Shown in pieces: positions 50,055-57,128 of a DNA stretch of 57,128 nucleotides. The DNA comes from Geobacter sp. (lineage in GTDB: Bacteria > Desulfobacterota > Desulfuromonadia > Geobacterales > Pseudopelobacteraceae). The stretch spans positions 1 through 57,128 of the forward strand of contig WKKS01000015.1 of assembly GCA_009684515.1 (NCBI GenBank). The letters are read 5' to 3'. Position 1 is the first letter of the stretch. Every line of letters begins with the position of its first letter. The position numbers were made by a program, and so were the translations under genes. The notes beneath the pieces are model-generated. The model did not search any database and had not been told where the DNA came from. It saw nothing but the letters and a program-made list of their open reading frames with translations.

Positions 50055-50440
50055 TGGCGCAAATCTATTCCACCCCGATTGAACTCAGGTTTTCCGATCT
50101 GGATGCCTATGGCCATGTTAACAGCGCTCTCTACTTCACCTATCTGGAAACAGCGCGAGTCAAGCTGTTCAGCGACTTCTTCAGGGAAGTTTCCGAACAG
50201 GGGATTTTCACTGTTGTTGCCCGGGCTGAGTGTGATTTCAAAATACCGATCATGCTCCATGATGAATTGATCGTTACGCTTTGGGTGGCAAAAACGGGCC
50301 GTTCCAGTTTCGATCTGGAATATCGCCTCCATGACAGCCAGGAAAAGGTCTATGCCACCGCCCGCACTACGATGGTCTGTTTTGACAGTATCAACAATAT
50401 GGCTGTACCAATTCCAGAGAGTCTCAAGGCGATGGTGTGA
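50054..50440 (+). CDS. Acyl-CoA thioesterase, 4HBT/YbgC type
   Basis: The 128-residue hotdog-fold protein begins with ELRFSDLDAYGHVNSALYFTYLE; the Asp and the HVN segment are the 4HBT active-site signature. AECDFKIPIMLHDEL follows. It hydrolyses acyl-CoA thioesters and could recover free CoA when beta-oxidation stalls. It is translationally coupled to the hydrolase. Confidence 0.88.
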   Translation: MAQIYSTPIELRFSDLDAYGHVNSALYFTYLETARVKLFSDFFREVSEQGIFTVVARAECDFKIPIMLHDELIVTLWVAKTGRSSFDLEYRLHDSQEKVYATARTTMVCFDSINNMAVPIPESLKAMV

Positions 50441-50469
50441 GCAGAGTCAATCCAAAGGGGTAACCGAAT

Positions 50470-51246
50470 ATGAACAGCGCAGGTCTTATACAGAGTGAAA
50501 CAAGCGAAGGGATACTCACTCTGCGCATTAATCGGCCGGACAAGAAGAATGCCCTGAATCTGGCCATGTACCAGTCTCTTGCAGATGGTCTCCGGCAGGC
50601 CGACAGTGATGATAAGATACGGGTGATCCTGATCCGTGGGGGAGATGAATGCTTCACCAGCGGAAATGATCTGGCCGATTTTCTCTCATCTCCGCCAACC
50701 GGTCCGGAAAGTCCTGTCATGCAGTTTCTGGACGCCATCAGCGAAGCCCGCAAGCCGGTTGTGGCGGCGGTCAACGGCCTGGCAGTGGGAGTTGGCGTTA
50801 CCATGCTGCTGCACTGCGACTTGGCCTATGCCGGAACAACGGCCTCCTTCCAGATGCCGTTTGTCAACCTCGGTCTCTGCCCGGAGGCCGGCTCCACGCT
50901 GCTCCTTCCCAGGATTATGGGGCATCAGCGCGCTGCAGAACTGCTTTTGTTGGGTGAGCCGTTCAACGCCGAAAAAGCGCATAGCCTCGGTATCATTACG
51001 GAAATATGTCAGGATGCCGATGTTCTGACGACCGCCCGCAACAAGGCGCGGCAGTTGGCAGCCCAACCGGCGGCAGCGCTCCGTCTGGCCAAGGAACTGC
51101 TCAAGCGGGATTATGCGGCTCCGTTGCGCGAAACCATCGCAGAGGAGGGGAGGCAGTTTGTGGCGCGTCTGAAATCCCCGGAAGCGGCCGAGGCGCTACA
51201 GGCTTTCATGCAGCGCAGGAAGCCTGATTTTTCAAAGTTCAGCTAA
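50470..51246 (+). CDS. Enoyl-CoA hydratase/isomerase family protein
   Basis: The 258-residue crotonase has LRINRPDKKNALNLAMYQ and the oxyanion-forming FTSGNDLADF and NGLAVGVGVTMLLHCDLAYA. At the usual catalytic positions it reads MPFVNLGLCPEAGSTLLLP; the second Glu is present (PEAGS), but the first is replaced by Asn-Leu, so it may act as an isomerase instead of a classical hydratase. It would complement the fusion enzyme for unsaturated substrates. Confidence 0.87.
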   Translation: MNSAGLIQSETSEGILTLRINRPDKKNALNLAMYQSLADGLRQADSDDKIRVILIRGGDECFTSGNDLADFLSSPPTGPESPVMQFLDAISEARKPVVAAVNGLAVGVGVTMLLHCDLAYAGTTASFQMPFVNLGLCPEAGSTLLLPRIMGHQRAAELLLLGEPFNAEKAHSLGIITEICQDADVLTTARNKARQLAAQPAAALRLAKELLKRDYAAPLRETIAEEGRQFVARLKSPEAAEALQAFMQRRKPDFSKFS

Positions 51247-51257
51247 GGAAATTTGTC

Positions 51258-52466
51258 ATGGGACATCATCTCGGTTCAAAAAGCAGCCTCGTTCCGCTGA
51301 TCGACCGGCTCAACAAATACCCGATCGGTCTGGTGGACAGCGACAAGCTGCGCGAAATACTGACGCTATTGTTTGACGAGCGCGAAGCCTTTATCGCTTC
51401 CCGCTTTCCGCTGGAAGAGGCAACTCTTCCGGAGCTGGTGCGGCTGACTGGGATTCCGGCGGAAGAGTTGCTGCCGTTGCTGGATGGAATGGCAAACAAG
51501 GGGCTGGTGATGGACATGCCCTACGGCGGTGAAGTCTATTACCTGCTGCTGCCCGGTCTGATCGGTTTTTTCGAGTTTACCTTTATGAAGAACCGCAGCG
51601 ACCTGCCGCTGGAGCGGCTGGCACAGCTGATGCGGGAGTATCTGGAAGAGAGTCAGGCTGCGGAATTCTTCGGCAGCAAAACACCACTGACCCGCTCGCT
51701 GCTTTATGAAGAACACATTCCGGTTGCTTCGGAAGTCACCAGTTATGACCGCGCCCGCGAAATCATCCGCGAAGCCGGTTTCGGTGCGGTCGGGATGTGC
51801 TATTGCCGCCACAAGAAAGAGCATCTCGATGAAACCTGTGCCAAGGGTGCCCCGGTGGAAGGAATCTGCATTTCACTGGGGAGTGCCGCCCGTTTCATGG
51901 CCCGGCGCGGTTTTGCCCAGGAAAAAAGTGCGGACGAACTCCTGGCTGTTCTGGATGCAGCCAGAGAGCTGAACCTGACCCACATCACCGACAACATCCG
52001 CCACAAACCTTCCTTTATCTGCAACTGCTGCAGTTGCTGCTGTGAACTTTTGGCCGGGGTGCAGATGGGCTATCATAACGGCATCGGCAAAACCGGTTTC
52101 CGTGCCGCTATCGACCGGGAACGCTGCAACGGCTGCGGAGTCTGCTTCAGCGCCTGCAACGTCAAGGCCATTGGCCTGCCGGATGGAGCGCCGTTTGCGG
52201 AAAATAGTGGTCGCTACGCCGCAGTGGCGGAAAATCTCTGCCTCGGCTGCGGTGCCTGCGTGTCGGCCTGCAAGCGTGGTGCGCTTGCCATGGTTCCGGC
52301 CGTTGTCCGGCCGCTAACACCGTTAAAACGCAAGGATCTTTACATCCGGATACTCAGGGAAAAACGGCGTCTGACCCCTTTTGTGGTCAGCGGTATCAGG
52401 AAAAACCTGCGCACTCTGCTGAGGGGGAAGCCGGTCAATAAAACCATTCCGATTATCAAGGAGTAG
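51258..52466 (+). CDS. 4Fe-4S ferredoxin-type protein with helical N-terminal domain
   Basis: The 402-residue protein has two C-terminal clusters, CNGCGVCFSACNVKAIGL and CLGCGACVSACKRGAL. A Cys-rich CNCCSCCCE lies just before, and a region with MCYCRHKKEHLDETCAKG precedes that. The N-terminal half has a winged-helix-like part (EEATLPELVRLTGIPAEEL) followed by helices. This resembles anaerobic ferredoxins next to acyl-CoA dehydrogenases. A direct role in passing electrons from beta-oxidation is inferred from position. Confidence 0.78.
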   Translation: MGHHLGSKSSLVPLIDRLNKYPIGLVDSDKLREILTLLFDEREAFIASRFPLEEATLPELVRLTGIPAEELLPLLDGMANKGLVMDMPYGGEVYYLLLPGLIGFFEFTFMKNRSDLPLERLAQLMREYLEESQAAEFFGSKTPLTRSLLYEEHIPVASEVTSYDRAREIIREAGFGAVGMCYCRHKKEHLDETCAKGAPVEGICISLGSAARFMARRGFAQEKSADELLAVLDAARELNLTHITDNIRHKPSFICNCCSCCCELLAGVQMGYHNGIGKTGFRAAIDRERCNGCGVCFSACNVKAIGLPDGAPFAENSGRYAAVAENLCLGCGACVSACKRGALAMVPAVVRPLTPLKRKDLYIRILREKRRLTPFVVSGIRKNLRTLLRGKPVNKTIPIIKE

Positions 52467-52469
52467 GCC

Positions 52470-52559
52470 ATGTTACTGCCCAATCCGGAACAGCTGGCAG
52501 AAAACCATCCCGATCCGGTTCTGAATGGGATCTTCATAATGATACTGGATGGCGGATGA
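52470..52559 (+). CDS. Possible 29-residue small protein
   Basis: ATG 52470 has AAGGAG seven bases upstream and a short frame MLLPNPEQLAENHPDPVLNG to a TGA, just three bases after the ferredoxin gene. A good ribosome binding site and operon placement favour translation, but the length gives no statistical support. It could be the start of a truncated gene. Confidence 0.3.
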   Translation: MLLPNPEQLAENHPDPVLNGIFIMILDGG

Positions 52560-52633
52560 AAAAAGTGGAGGTTTGGGCCAGGGAAATGCCACGGATGGTT
52601 GCACACTGGCCGCAGTCTGTTTTATGGTGAAAA

Positions 52634-52684
52634 CAGGAAGGGGAAAGGCGCTTTTGCAGTAAAGCCGCCTTTCCCCTTCTTGTT
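52634..52684. terminator. Bidirectional terminator of the fad operon and MerR gene
   Basis: AAGGGGAAAGGCG and CCGCCTTTCCCCTT form a long stem between the convergent ferredoxin and MerR genes, with T-rich flanks (TTCTTGTT on the plus strand). Confidence 0.8.
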
Positions 52685-52709
52685 CTGTCAATATTGGCTG
52701 TAACTGATC

Positions 52710-53108
52710 TTACTTGATCAGTTTGAATTCTTCGATAATTCTTTTGTGGTAGGCCGTCACATCCCTTTCCAGGGACTGGAGGGTTGATATTTTCTGTCTG
52801 ATGCTGCCGAGGTGGCTTTCCAGGAGCTCTATCAGCCGGGGCATGATTTTGTCGGGAACTTTCTGTTCCCTGTCGAAGAGGTCTGCCAATTCCTTCATCT
52901 CCTCCAGGGTAAGCCCCAATTCCTTGACCTTGAGCACGAACTTGAAGCGCTTTATATCTTTCTTTTCGTAATAGCGTACCTTCCCGTCTGTCCGCTTGGG
53001 TGGTTCAACCAGCCCCATTTTTTCGTAGAGGCGGATGGTCCTGGTGGTTATGCCCAGCATCTCGGCCAGGTCGCTGATCTGCATCCGCTCTTCATTACTC
53101 AGTCTCAT
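52710..53108 (-). CDS. MerR-family regulator, LiuR-like
   Basis: The 132-residue regulator has the MerR winged helix (MQISDLAEMLGITTRTIRLYEKMGLVEPP), the second wing KVRYYEKKDIKRFKFVLKVKELGLTLEEM and a C-terminal coiled coil. It has no cysteine in the effector region, so a metal sensor is unlikely. The closest layout I recall is LiuR, the MerR-type regulator of branched-chain and fatty-acid degradation. It lies between the fad operon and the lipid operon and is the only DNA-binding regulator within the catabolic locus. AGAGG precedes the ATG. Confidence 0.85.
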   Translation of the reverse strand: MRLSNEERMQISDLAEMLGITTRTIRLYEKMGLVEPPKRTDGKVRYYEKKDIKRFKFVLKVKELGLTLEEMKELADLFDREQKVPDKIMPRLIELLESHLGSIRQKISTLQSLERDVTAYHKRIIEEFKLIK

Positions 53109-53134
53109 ACTTTACCTCTGTGTTAATTATTAAT

Positions 53135-53163
53135 ATATAAAACCATGTTAGTTTTTTTGTCAA
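53135..53163 (-). promoter_or_regulatory. Promoter of the MerR gene
   Basis: On the minus strand TTGACA and TTATAT are 17 bases apart. The first half of the regulon palindrome (CTTGACA) is present but the second half is degenerate, agreeing with the fad operators at 12 of 18 positions, so autoregulation through this site would be weak. Confidence 0.5.
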
Positions 53164-53303
53164 GAATATAAGTCGGTGCTAATCGTGATTTGCAAAAAAT
53201 AACGGTCACCGCATTAGCAAATTGCACTCATCCGTAACATCGTCTAAACTCGGAGCCATAAACAGAGGCGTAATTCAGCCCCAACACACGACCGGGGGTG
53301 CTT

Positions 53304-53933
53304 ATGGCTGACATTCGTCTGGCCGCATTGACAATTTTTAACACCCCGTTATTGAACAAGGTCCTGAGAGCTGCCTCCATGCTTTACCTGAAGATGGCTG
53401 GCTGGCGGTTGAGCGGTGACGTGCCCACCGTCCGCCGCTTTGTCATGGTAGCCGCGCCGCATACCAGCAACTGGGATTTGCCGATGACGCTGGCGCTTGT
53501 TTTTGCTTTCCGGCTCCAGGTATATTTCCTTGCAAAACATACCCTGTTCAGAGCGCCGTTCGGGTCGTTCCTGCGCTGGCTGGGGGGCATCCCGGTTGAC
53601 CGGAACAAGGCCAATAATTTTGTTGAACAGGCGGCCGAACTCTTCTCCGACAGAGATGACCTCATCTTGCTTGTACCGCCGGAAGGAACCCGCAAGCGGG
53701 TGCGCTTCTGGAAAAGCGGCTTCTACCACATTGCCTGTGGTGCGCAGGTGCCGATTGTGCTTGGATTTATAGATTTTAAACTCAAGGTGGCCGGGTTTGG
53801 CGGTACGTACGTCCCGACCGGTAATTATGATGCCGATCTGCTGGAAATTCAGTCTTTTTATGCCGGAATAACCGGCAGGAATCCGGATATGACCAGTGAG
53901 ATTGTTGATGTTGACACCAGCAAGTCTCCTTAA
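53304..53933 (+). CDS. 1-acylglycerol-3-phosphate acyltransferase-like (PlsC family)
   Basis: The 209-residue protein starts at MADIRLAALTIF (ATG 53304, GGGGG five bases upstream). It has the PlsC catalytic motif PHTSNWD (HX4D) and the second motif PEGTRKRV. An AAPHTSNWDLP/LAKHTLF layout fits small lysophospholipid acyltransferases. It acylates a lysophospholipid or a related acceptor at the inner membrane. The next gene lies 18 bases on, forming a lipid operon. Confidence 0.85.
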   Translation: MADIRLAALTIFNTPLLNKVLRAASMLYLKMAGWRLSGDVPTVRRFVMVAAPHTSNWDLPMTLALVFAFRLQVYFLAKHTLFRAPFGSFLRWLGGIPVDRNKANNFVEQAAELFSDRDDLILLVPPEGTRKRVRFWKSGFYHIACGAQVPIVLGFIDFKLKVAGFGGTYVPTGNYDADLLEIQSFYAGITGRNPDMTSEIVDVDTSKSP

Positions 53934-53951
53934 TGGCACAGGTCTGAAAAC

Positions 53952-54734
53952 ATGCCGACGGATAACCTCAAACTTCCGCTGATAATCGGACACCGCGGCG
54001 CATCGCGGGAGGCGCCGGAAAACACTCTGGAGTCCTTCCGTCTGGCCTGGGAACAGGGGGCGAATGGTATCGAAGCGGATTTTCGCCTTACCGGTGACGG
54101 ACAGATCATCTGCATGCATGATGTAACAAGCGGACGGACAACCGGCCTGAATCTTAAAATCGCCGATACCACCCTGAAAGAGTTGCGCTCCCTTGACGCC
54201 GGATTGTGGAAGGGGCCGGAGTGGCGTGGTGTTAAAATCCCCACTCTGGATGAGGTGCTGGCCGTCATTCCAGCTGGCACCCGGTTCTTTATTGAGCTCA
54301 AGAGCGGTGACGAGATTATTGCCCCGCTGGAAAAGGCTCTGCTGGCCTCCGGGATTTCCCCTGACAGAATCAGGTTATTGTCGTTCAGTGCTCCGCTGAT
54401 CACCCTGCTCAAAGAGCGGCTACCCGACTGGCAGGCCTGCTGGCTCTGCGATTACCGGCACACGCTCTTGAGCAATGTCTGGCGTCCCTCACATGATAAA
54501 GTTATTGAAACTCTTGGCGAATCGGCTGCTGATGGCCTGGCCAGCGCCAATAGTGCCTTCCTCGATGCAGACATGGTGAAAAGGCTTAGGGAACTTGGTA
54601 AGGAAATACATGTCTGGACTGTTGACCGCCCGACAGATGCGCGGAAGTTCTGCGCAGTGGGTGTTGATTCCATCATGACCAATCGACCGGGATGGTTGCG
54701 TGAAAAACTGACTAAAGGTGAAGACAGGCCATGA
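53952..54734 (+). CDS. ugpQ: Glycerophosphodiester phosphodiesterase
   Basis: The 260-residue TIM-barrel enzyme has the family signature GHRGASREAPENTLESF, the acidic EADFRLTGDG metal site and the catalytic His in CMHDVTSGRT. It hydrolyses deacylated phospholipids to glycerol-3-phosphate and an alcohol. There is no signal peptide, so it is cytoplasmic. It overlaps the next gene by four bases (ATGA). The symbol is by family, not proven orthology. Confidence 0.88.
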   Translation: MPTDNLKLPLIIGHRGASREAPENTLESFRLAWEQGANGIEADFRLTGDGQIICMHDVTSGRTTGLNLKIADTTLKELRSLDAGLWKGPEWRGVKIPTLDEVLAVIPAGTRFFIELKSGDEIIAPLEKALLASGISPDRIRLLSFSAPLITLLKERLPDWQACWLCDYRHTLLSNVWRPSHDKVIETLGESAADGLASANSAFLDADMVKRLRELGKEIHVWTVDRPTDARKFCAVGVDSIMTNRPGWLREKLTKGEDRP

Positions 54735-56893
54735 AATATTCAGCTTACCTTGCGACAGGTCGAATGATCGCTCTCATGCAGAGCTTCTCGAAAATCAAGG
54801 TCAGAACCCATGGCCAGGAGTCGATTCCCGAAGGTTCGATCATCTTCGTGGTCAACCATTTTACCCGCATTGAAACCCTTCTGCTCCCATATTACATCTA
54901 TTCCCACACCCAGGTGCCGGTCTGGTCTTTGGCTGATCACTCCCTTTTTGAAGGGCCACTGGGCGGGTTTCTGGAAAAAGTCGGCGCTGTCTCGACCAGA
55001 AATCCGGATCGGGATCTGCTGATTGTCAAAAGCCTGCTGACTGGCGAGGCCAACTGGATCATATTTCCGGAAGGCAGGATGGTTAAGAACAAGGATTATT
55101 TTGCCAAGCCCACCTTCTTTGGACTGCGCCGCGGGGCACGTCTGCCCGCCCATACCGGCGCCGCAAATCTGGCGATGCGGACCGAGTTTTACAGAAGGCG
55201 GATCAATTACCTTCTGACGGAAAACTCCAAAGAGGCAGAGCGGCTGATGAACATGTTTCAGATTGAAAATATGATGCCGGTTCTGACTGAAACTACCTGG
55301 ATTGTTCCGATAAACCTGACCTATTATCCGCTCCGGGCAAAGGAAAACGTGCTCAGCACACTGGCAGACCAATTTGGTAACGGCATCTCTCCCCGGTTGC
55401 GGGAGGAATTACTGACCGAAGGCACCATGTTTTTTGAAGGAGTGGACATCGACATCCGTTTCGGCGAGGCCATTCCGGTTTCGGAGTCACTCACCTGCGC
55501 AGAAATTGTTAAGGATTTGCACTCGCTCGAACAAATCAATTTTAATGACCGGCTCCCGTCTCAACTGGCCATGCGCCGTGAATCTTCCGCACTGATGCAT
55601 CTCTATATGGACGGCATTTACGGCATGACGACGGTCAACCATGATCACCTGTTTGCATCTCTGTTAAAAGCACTCCCCTTTAACAAAATATCTGAGGATG
55701 ATTTCCGTCGCCGCGTGTTTTTGCTGACTGATCATGTGCCGGACAAAACTCTGGTTTTTTGTCACCAAAGTCTTGAAACCGGTCAGGTTGCTCTGCTAAC
55801 GGATGATCGGTACCACAAATTCCGGGACTTTCTGGAGTTGGCCAGGGAAACCGGCGTTGTCCGGTATGAAAGGGGATTTCTGCACCGGATTCTGGTCAAT
55901 TTTTCTGCTGGCGGCGAATTTCACCGGATACGAATCGAAAATCCGCTCGGCGTGGCGGCAAATGAGGTGGTGCCGCTTTCCGATCTCAAACGCCGCGTTA
56001 CCTGGCTGGCCTGGATGCCGGAAATGCTGGTCCGGCGGCGGGTCGTCAACGCCCTGATGCGTCAGGCGGATGAACAGTTTGAAGCGGATTATTCGCGCTA
56101 TCAGCTGGAAGGGGAGTCCAAAGAGCGTGATGTGGGGGCGCCTTTTCTGCTAAAAGGCAATTCGCGGAAATTGGGCGTCGTACTCGTGCATGGTTTTCTG
56201 GCTGCTCCCCGTGAAATGCTTGAGCTTGCAACCTACCTGCAAAGCAAGGGGGTCTGGGTTTACTCTGTTCGTCTGCGCGGCCACGGAACTTCACCAGAAG
56301 ACCTTGCTACACGCGGCGGGAACGACTGGATCGAATCTGTGGATATCGGTTACGCTCTGATGAGCGCTGTCTGCAGGCGGGTCGTGGTCGGCGGATTTTC
56401 ATTCGGCGGTGGTCTGGCGTTGGATTGTGCTGCACGTATCGAAGGTGTTTCCGGAGTTTTTTCCGTTTCTCCGCCGTTTCGCCTGCGGGATTTCTCATCC
56501 CGATTTGCGCCTGCCGTTACAACCTGGAATAAGCTGATGGACAGCATTCATCTTGATGGTGTAGCGAAAAAATATGTTGAGATTGTTCCGGAACACCCCC
56601 TGATCAACTATGTGCGAATCCCTGTTGCGGCATTGTCCGAAATGGAGCATTTCATGAAAAATCTGGAATCGCGGTTGTCAGATATTAAAGTGCCGACTCT
56701 GGTTGTGCAAGGCATCGGTGATCCGGTGGTAGACCCGGAAGCAACGGCATTGCAGTTCAACCGCATCGGAACCAAACGGAAAAAATATGTGTCATTCGAC
56801 ATTGGCCGCCACGGGATTCTCTCCGGAGAGGGCTCAGCAGAAGTCCACGCCACGATTGGATCTTTTGTCGAACGGCTGATTGTCGAATCCTGA
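54731..56893 (+). CDS. PlsC-type acyltransferase fused to alpha/beta hydrolase
   Basis: The 720-residue protein joins two enzymes. The N-terminal part (about 1-310) is PlsC-like with VNHFTRIETLLLPYY, in which the catalytic acid of HX4D appears to be Glu, and FPEGRMVKN. The C-terminal part (about 470-720) is an alpha/beta hydrolase with LVHGFLAAPREM, nucleophile elbow GGFSFGGG, acid in IGDPVVDPE and terminal His in IGRHGIL. A middle region of about 160 residues has no assigned domain. An enzyme that both removes and adds acyl chains would fit phospholipid remodelling; this is inference. Confidence 0.82.
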   Translation: MKYSAYLATGRMIALMQSFSKIKVRTHGQESIPEGSIIFVVNHFTRIETLLLPYYIYSHTQVPVWSLADHSLFEGPLGGFLEKVGAVSTRNPDRDLLIVKSLLTGEANWIIFPEGRMVKNKDYFAKPTFFGLRRGARLPAHTGAANLAMRTEFYRRRINYLLTENSKEAERLMNMFQIENMMPVLTETTWIVPINLTYYPLRAKENVLSTLADQFGNGISPRLREELLTEGTMFFEGVDIDIRFGEAIPVSESLTCAEIVKDLHSLEQINFNDRLPSQLAMRRESSALMHLYMDGIYGMTTVNHDHLFASLLKALPFNKISEDDFRRRVFLLTDHVPDKTLVFCHQSLETGQVALLTDDRYHKFRDFLELARETGVVRYERGFLHRILVNFSAGGEFHRIRIENPLGVAANEVVPLSDLKRRVTWLAWMPEMLVRRRVVNALMRQADEQFEADYSRYQLEGESKERDVGAPFLLKGNSRKLGVVLVHGFLAAPREMLELATYLQSKGVWVYSVRLRGHGTSPEDLATRGGNDWIESVDIGYALMSAVCRRVVVGGFSFGGGLALDCAARIEGVSGVFSVSPPFRLRDFSSRFAPAVTTWNKLMDSIHLDGVAKKYVEIVPEHPLINYVRIPVAALSEMEHFMKNLESRLSDIKVPTLVVQGIGDPVVDPEATALQFNRIGTKRKKYVSFDIGRHGILSGEGSAEVHATIGSFVERLIVES

Positions 56894-56931
56894 AGATGTT
56901 TCCGGCCGCAACCGGGCAGCGGAAGTATGTA

Positions 56932-56961
56932 CTTGACATGAACGTTAAGTATAAGTATAAA
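56932..56961 (+). promoter_or_regulatory. Promoter with the fad regulon palindrome
   Basis: CTTGACAT-GA-ACGTTAAG (56932-56949) overlaps the -35 TTGACA, and TATAAA follows after 17 bases (56956-56961). It is the same arrangement as at fadD and fadL. The start point would fall near 56968, 31 bases before the ATG. Confidence 0.8.
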
Positions 56962-56998
56962 GTGGTTGCTGCATAATACTTCAATTGAGGGGTTATTT

Positions 56999-57128
56999 AT
57001 GGAAGCAACCCGCGAGATATACTGGAACGTCGGCCACGGAGTCGTGATGCCGATGTACATCCTTGCCATTGCCGCCTTCGGCATCCTGGCCTGGGGTTTC
57101 TGGCAGCGCCTGCCGGTCTGGCGTCAGG
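56999..57128 (+). CDS. Membrane protein, 5' end only; probable Etf:menaquinone oxidoreductase (HdrD-like)
   Basis: The ATG at 56999 opens 43 codons to the window edge: MEATREIYWNVGHGVVMPMY, then a hydrophobic segment (ILAIAAFGILAWGFWQRL). The N-terminus resembles the NarI-type membrane domain of heterodisulfide-reductase-like Fe-S proteins that pass electrons from Etf to menaquinone in Geobacter and syntrophic fatty-acid oxidisers, from memory. GAGGGG lies about seven bases upstream. The shared fad operator supports a beta-oxidation role. The identity needs the rest of the gene. Confidence 0.55.
   Translation, partial: MEATREIYWNVGHGVVMPMYILAIAAFGILAWGFWQRLPVWRQ

Overview
This window reads as chromosome of a Geobacter-like deltaproteobacterium (Desulfuromonadales/Geobacterales). 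The support is a PEP-CTERM regulatory pair (PrsK/PrsR), a GEMM-I riboswitch with the sequence features of the cGAMP-sensing Geobacter subtype, lexA-dinB with a non-enterobacterial operator, small lineage-restricted proteins, and a long beta-oxidation operon next to the start of what looks like an Etf:menaquinone oxidoreductase. The genus assignment is inference; no rRNA gene is present. No rRNA, tRNA, CRISPR array, insertion sequence or prophage gene was found.

Region 1 (1-15 kb) encodes very large secreted modular proteins. On the minus strand a GH30-like glycosidase is followed by a 2749-residue protein combining PHP-like, amidotransferase-like and NodB-like modules. On the plus strand a 930-residue FN3/Ig/DUF4082/dockerin-like protein diverges from them. 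DUF4082 occurs seven times in the three genes. The divergent 0.9-kb intergenic region is rich in signals: an orphan terminator, a perfect CRP-type palindrome, and a GEMM-I aptamer with A at the ligand-discriminating position followed by a terminator.

Region 2 (15.4-21.6 kb) is a PEP-CTERM regulatory island: PrsK and PrsR, a PEP-CTERM protein with a sigma-54 promoter, a CPBP/CAAX-type membrane protease, and a small membrane protein with a pseudo-receiver behind a third sigma-54-like site. A second PEP-CTERM gene with a full-consensus sigma-54 promoter lies at 35.0-35.8 kb, so PrsR probably acts at a distance.

Region 3 (22-36 kb) is ordinary genome: the lexA-orf-dinB SOS operon, a radical SAM protein, DUF309, small unknown proteins, the pncB-pncA NAD-salvage pair, an AsmA-like protein with a DUF1318 lipoprotein, and an AhpD-like protein.

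Region 4 (36-57 kb) is a fatty-acid degradation locus. FadL-type porin and an SCP2-like protein face a plus-strand operon (fadD, HAD/ECH fusion, thiolase, acyl-CoA dehydrogenase, MBL hydrolase, dienoyl-CoA reductase-like protein, CHI-like protein, alpha/beta hydrolase, thioesterase, enoyl-CoA hydratase, ferredoxin). A MerR regulator, a lipid-remodelling operon (PlsC, GDPD, PlsC-hydrolase fusion) and the 5' end of a membrane protein follow. Three promoters here (fadL, fadD, the last gene) carry the same palindrome CTTGACATgnnnGTyAAG on the -35 element of a TTGACA-N17-(-10) promoter. This defines a local regulon, probably controlled by the LiuR-like MerR protein at 52.7 kb.
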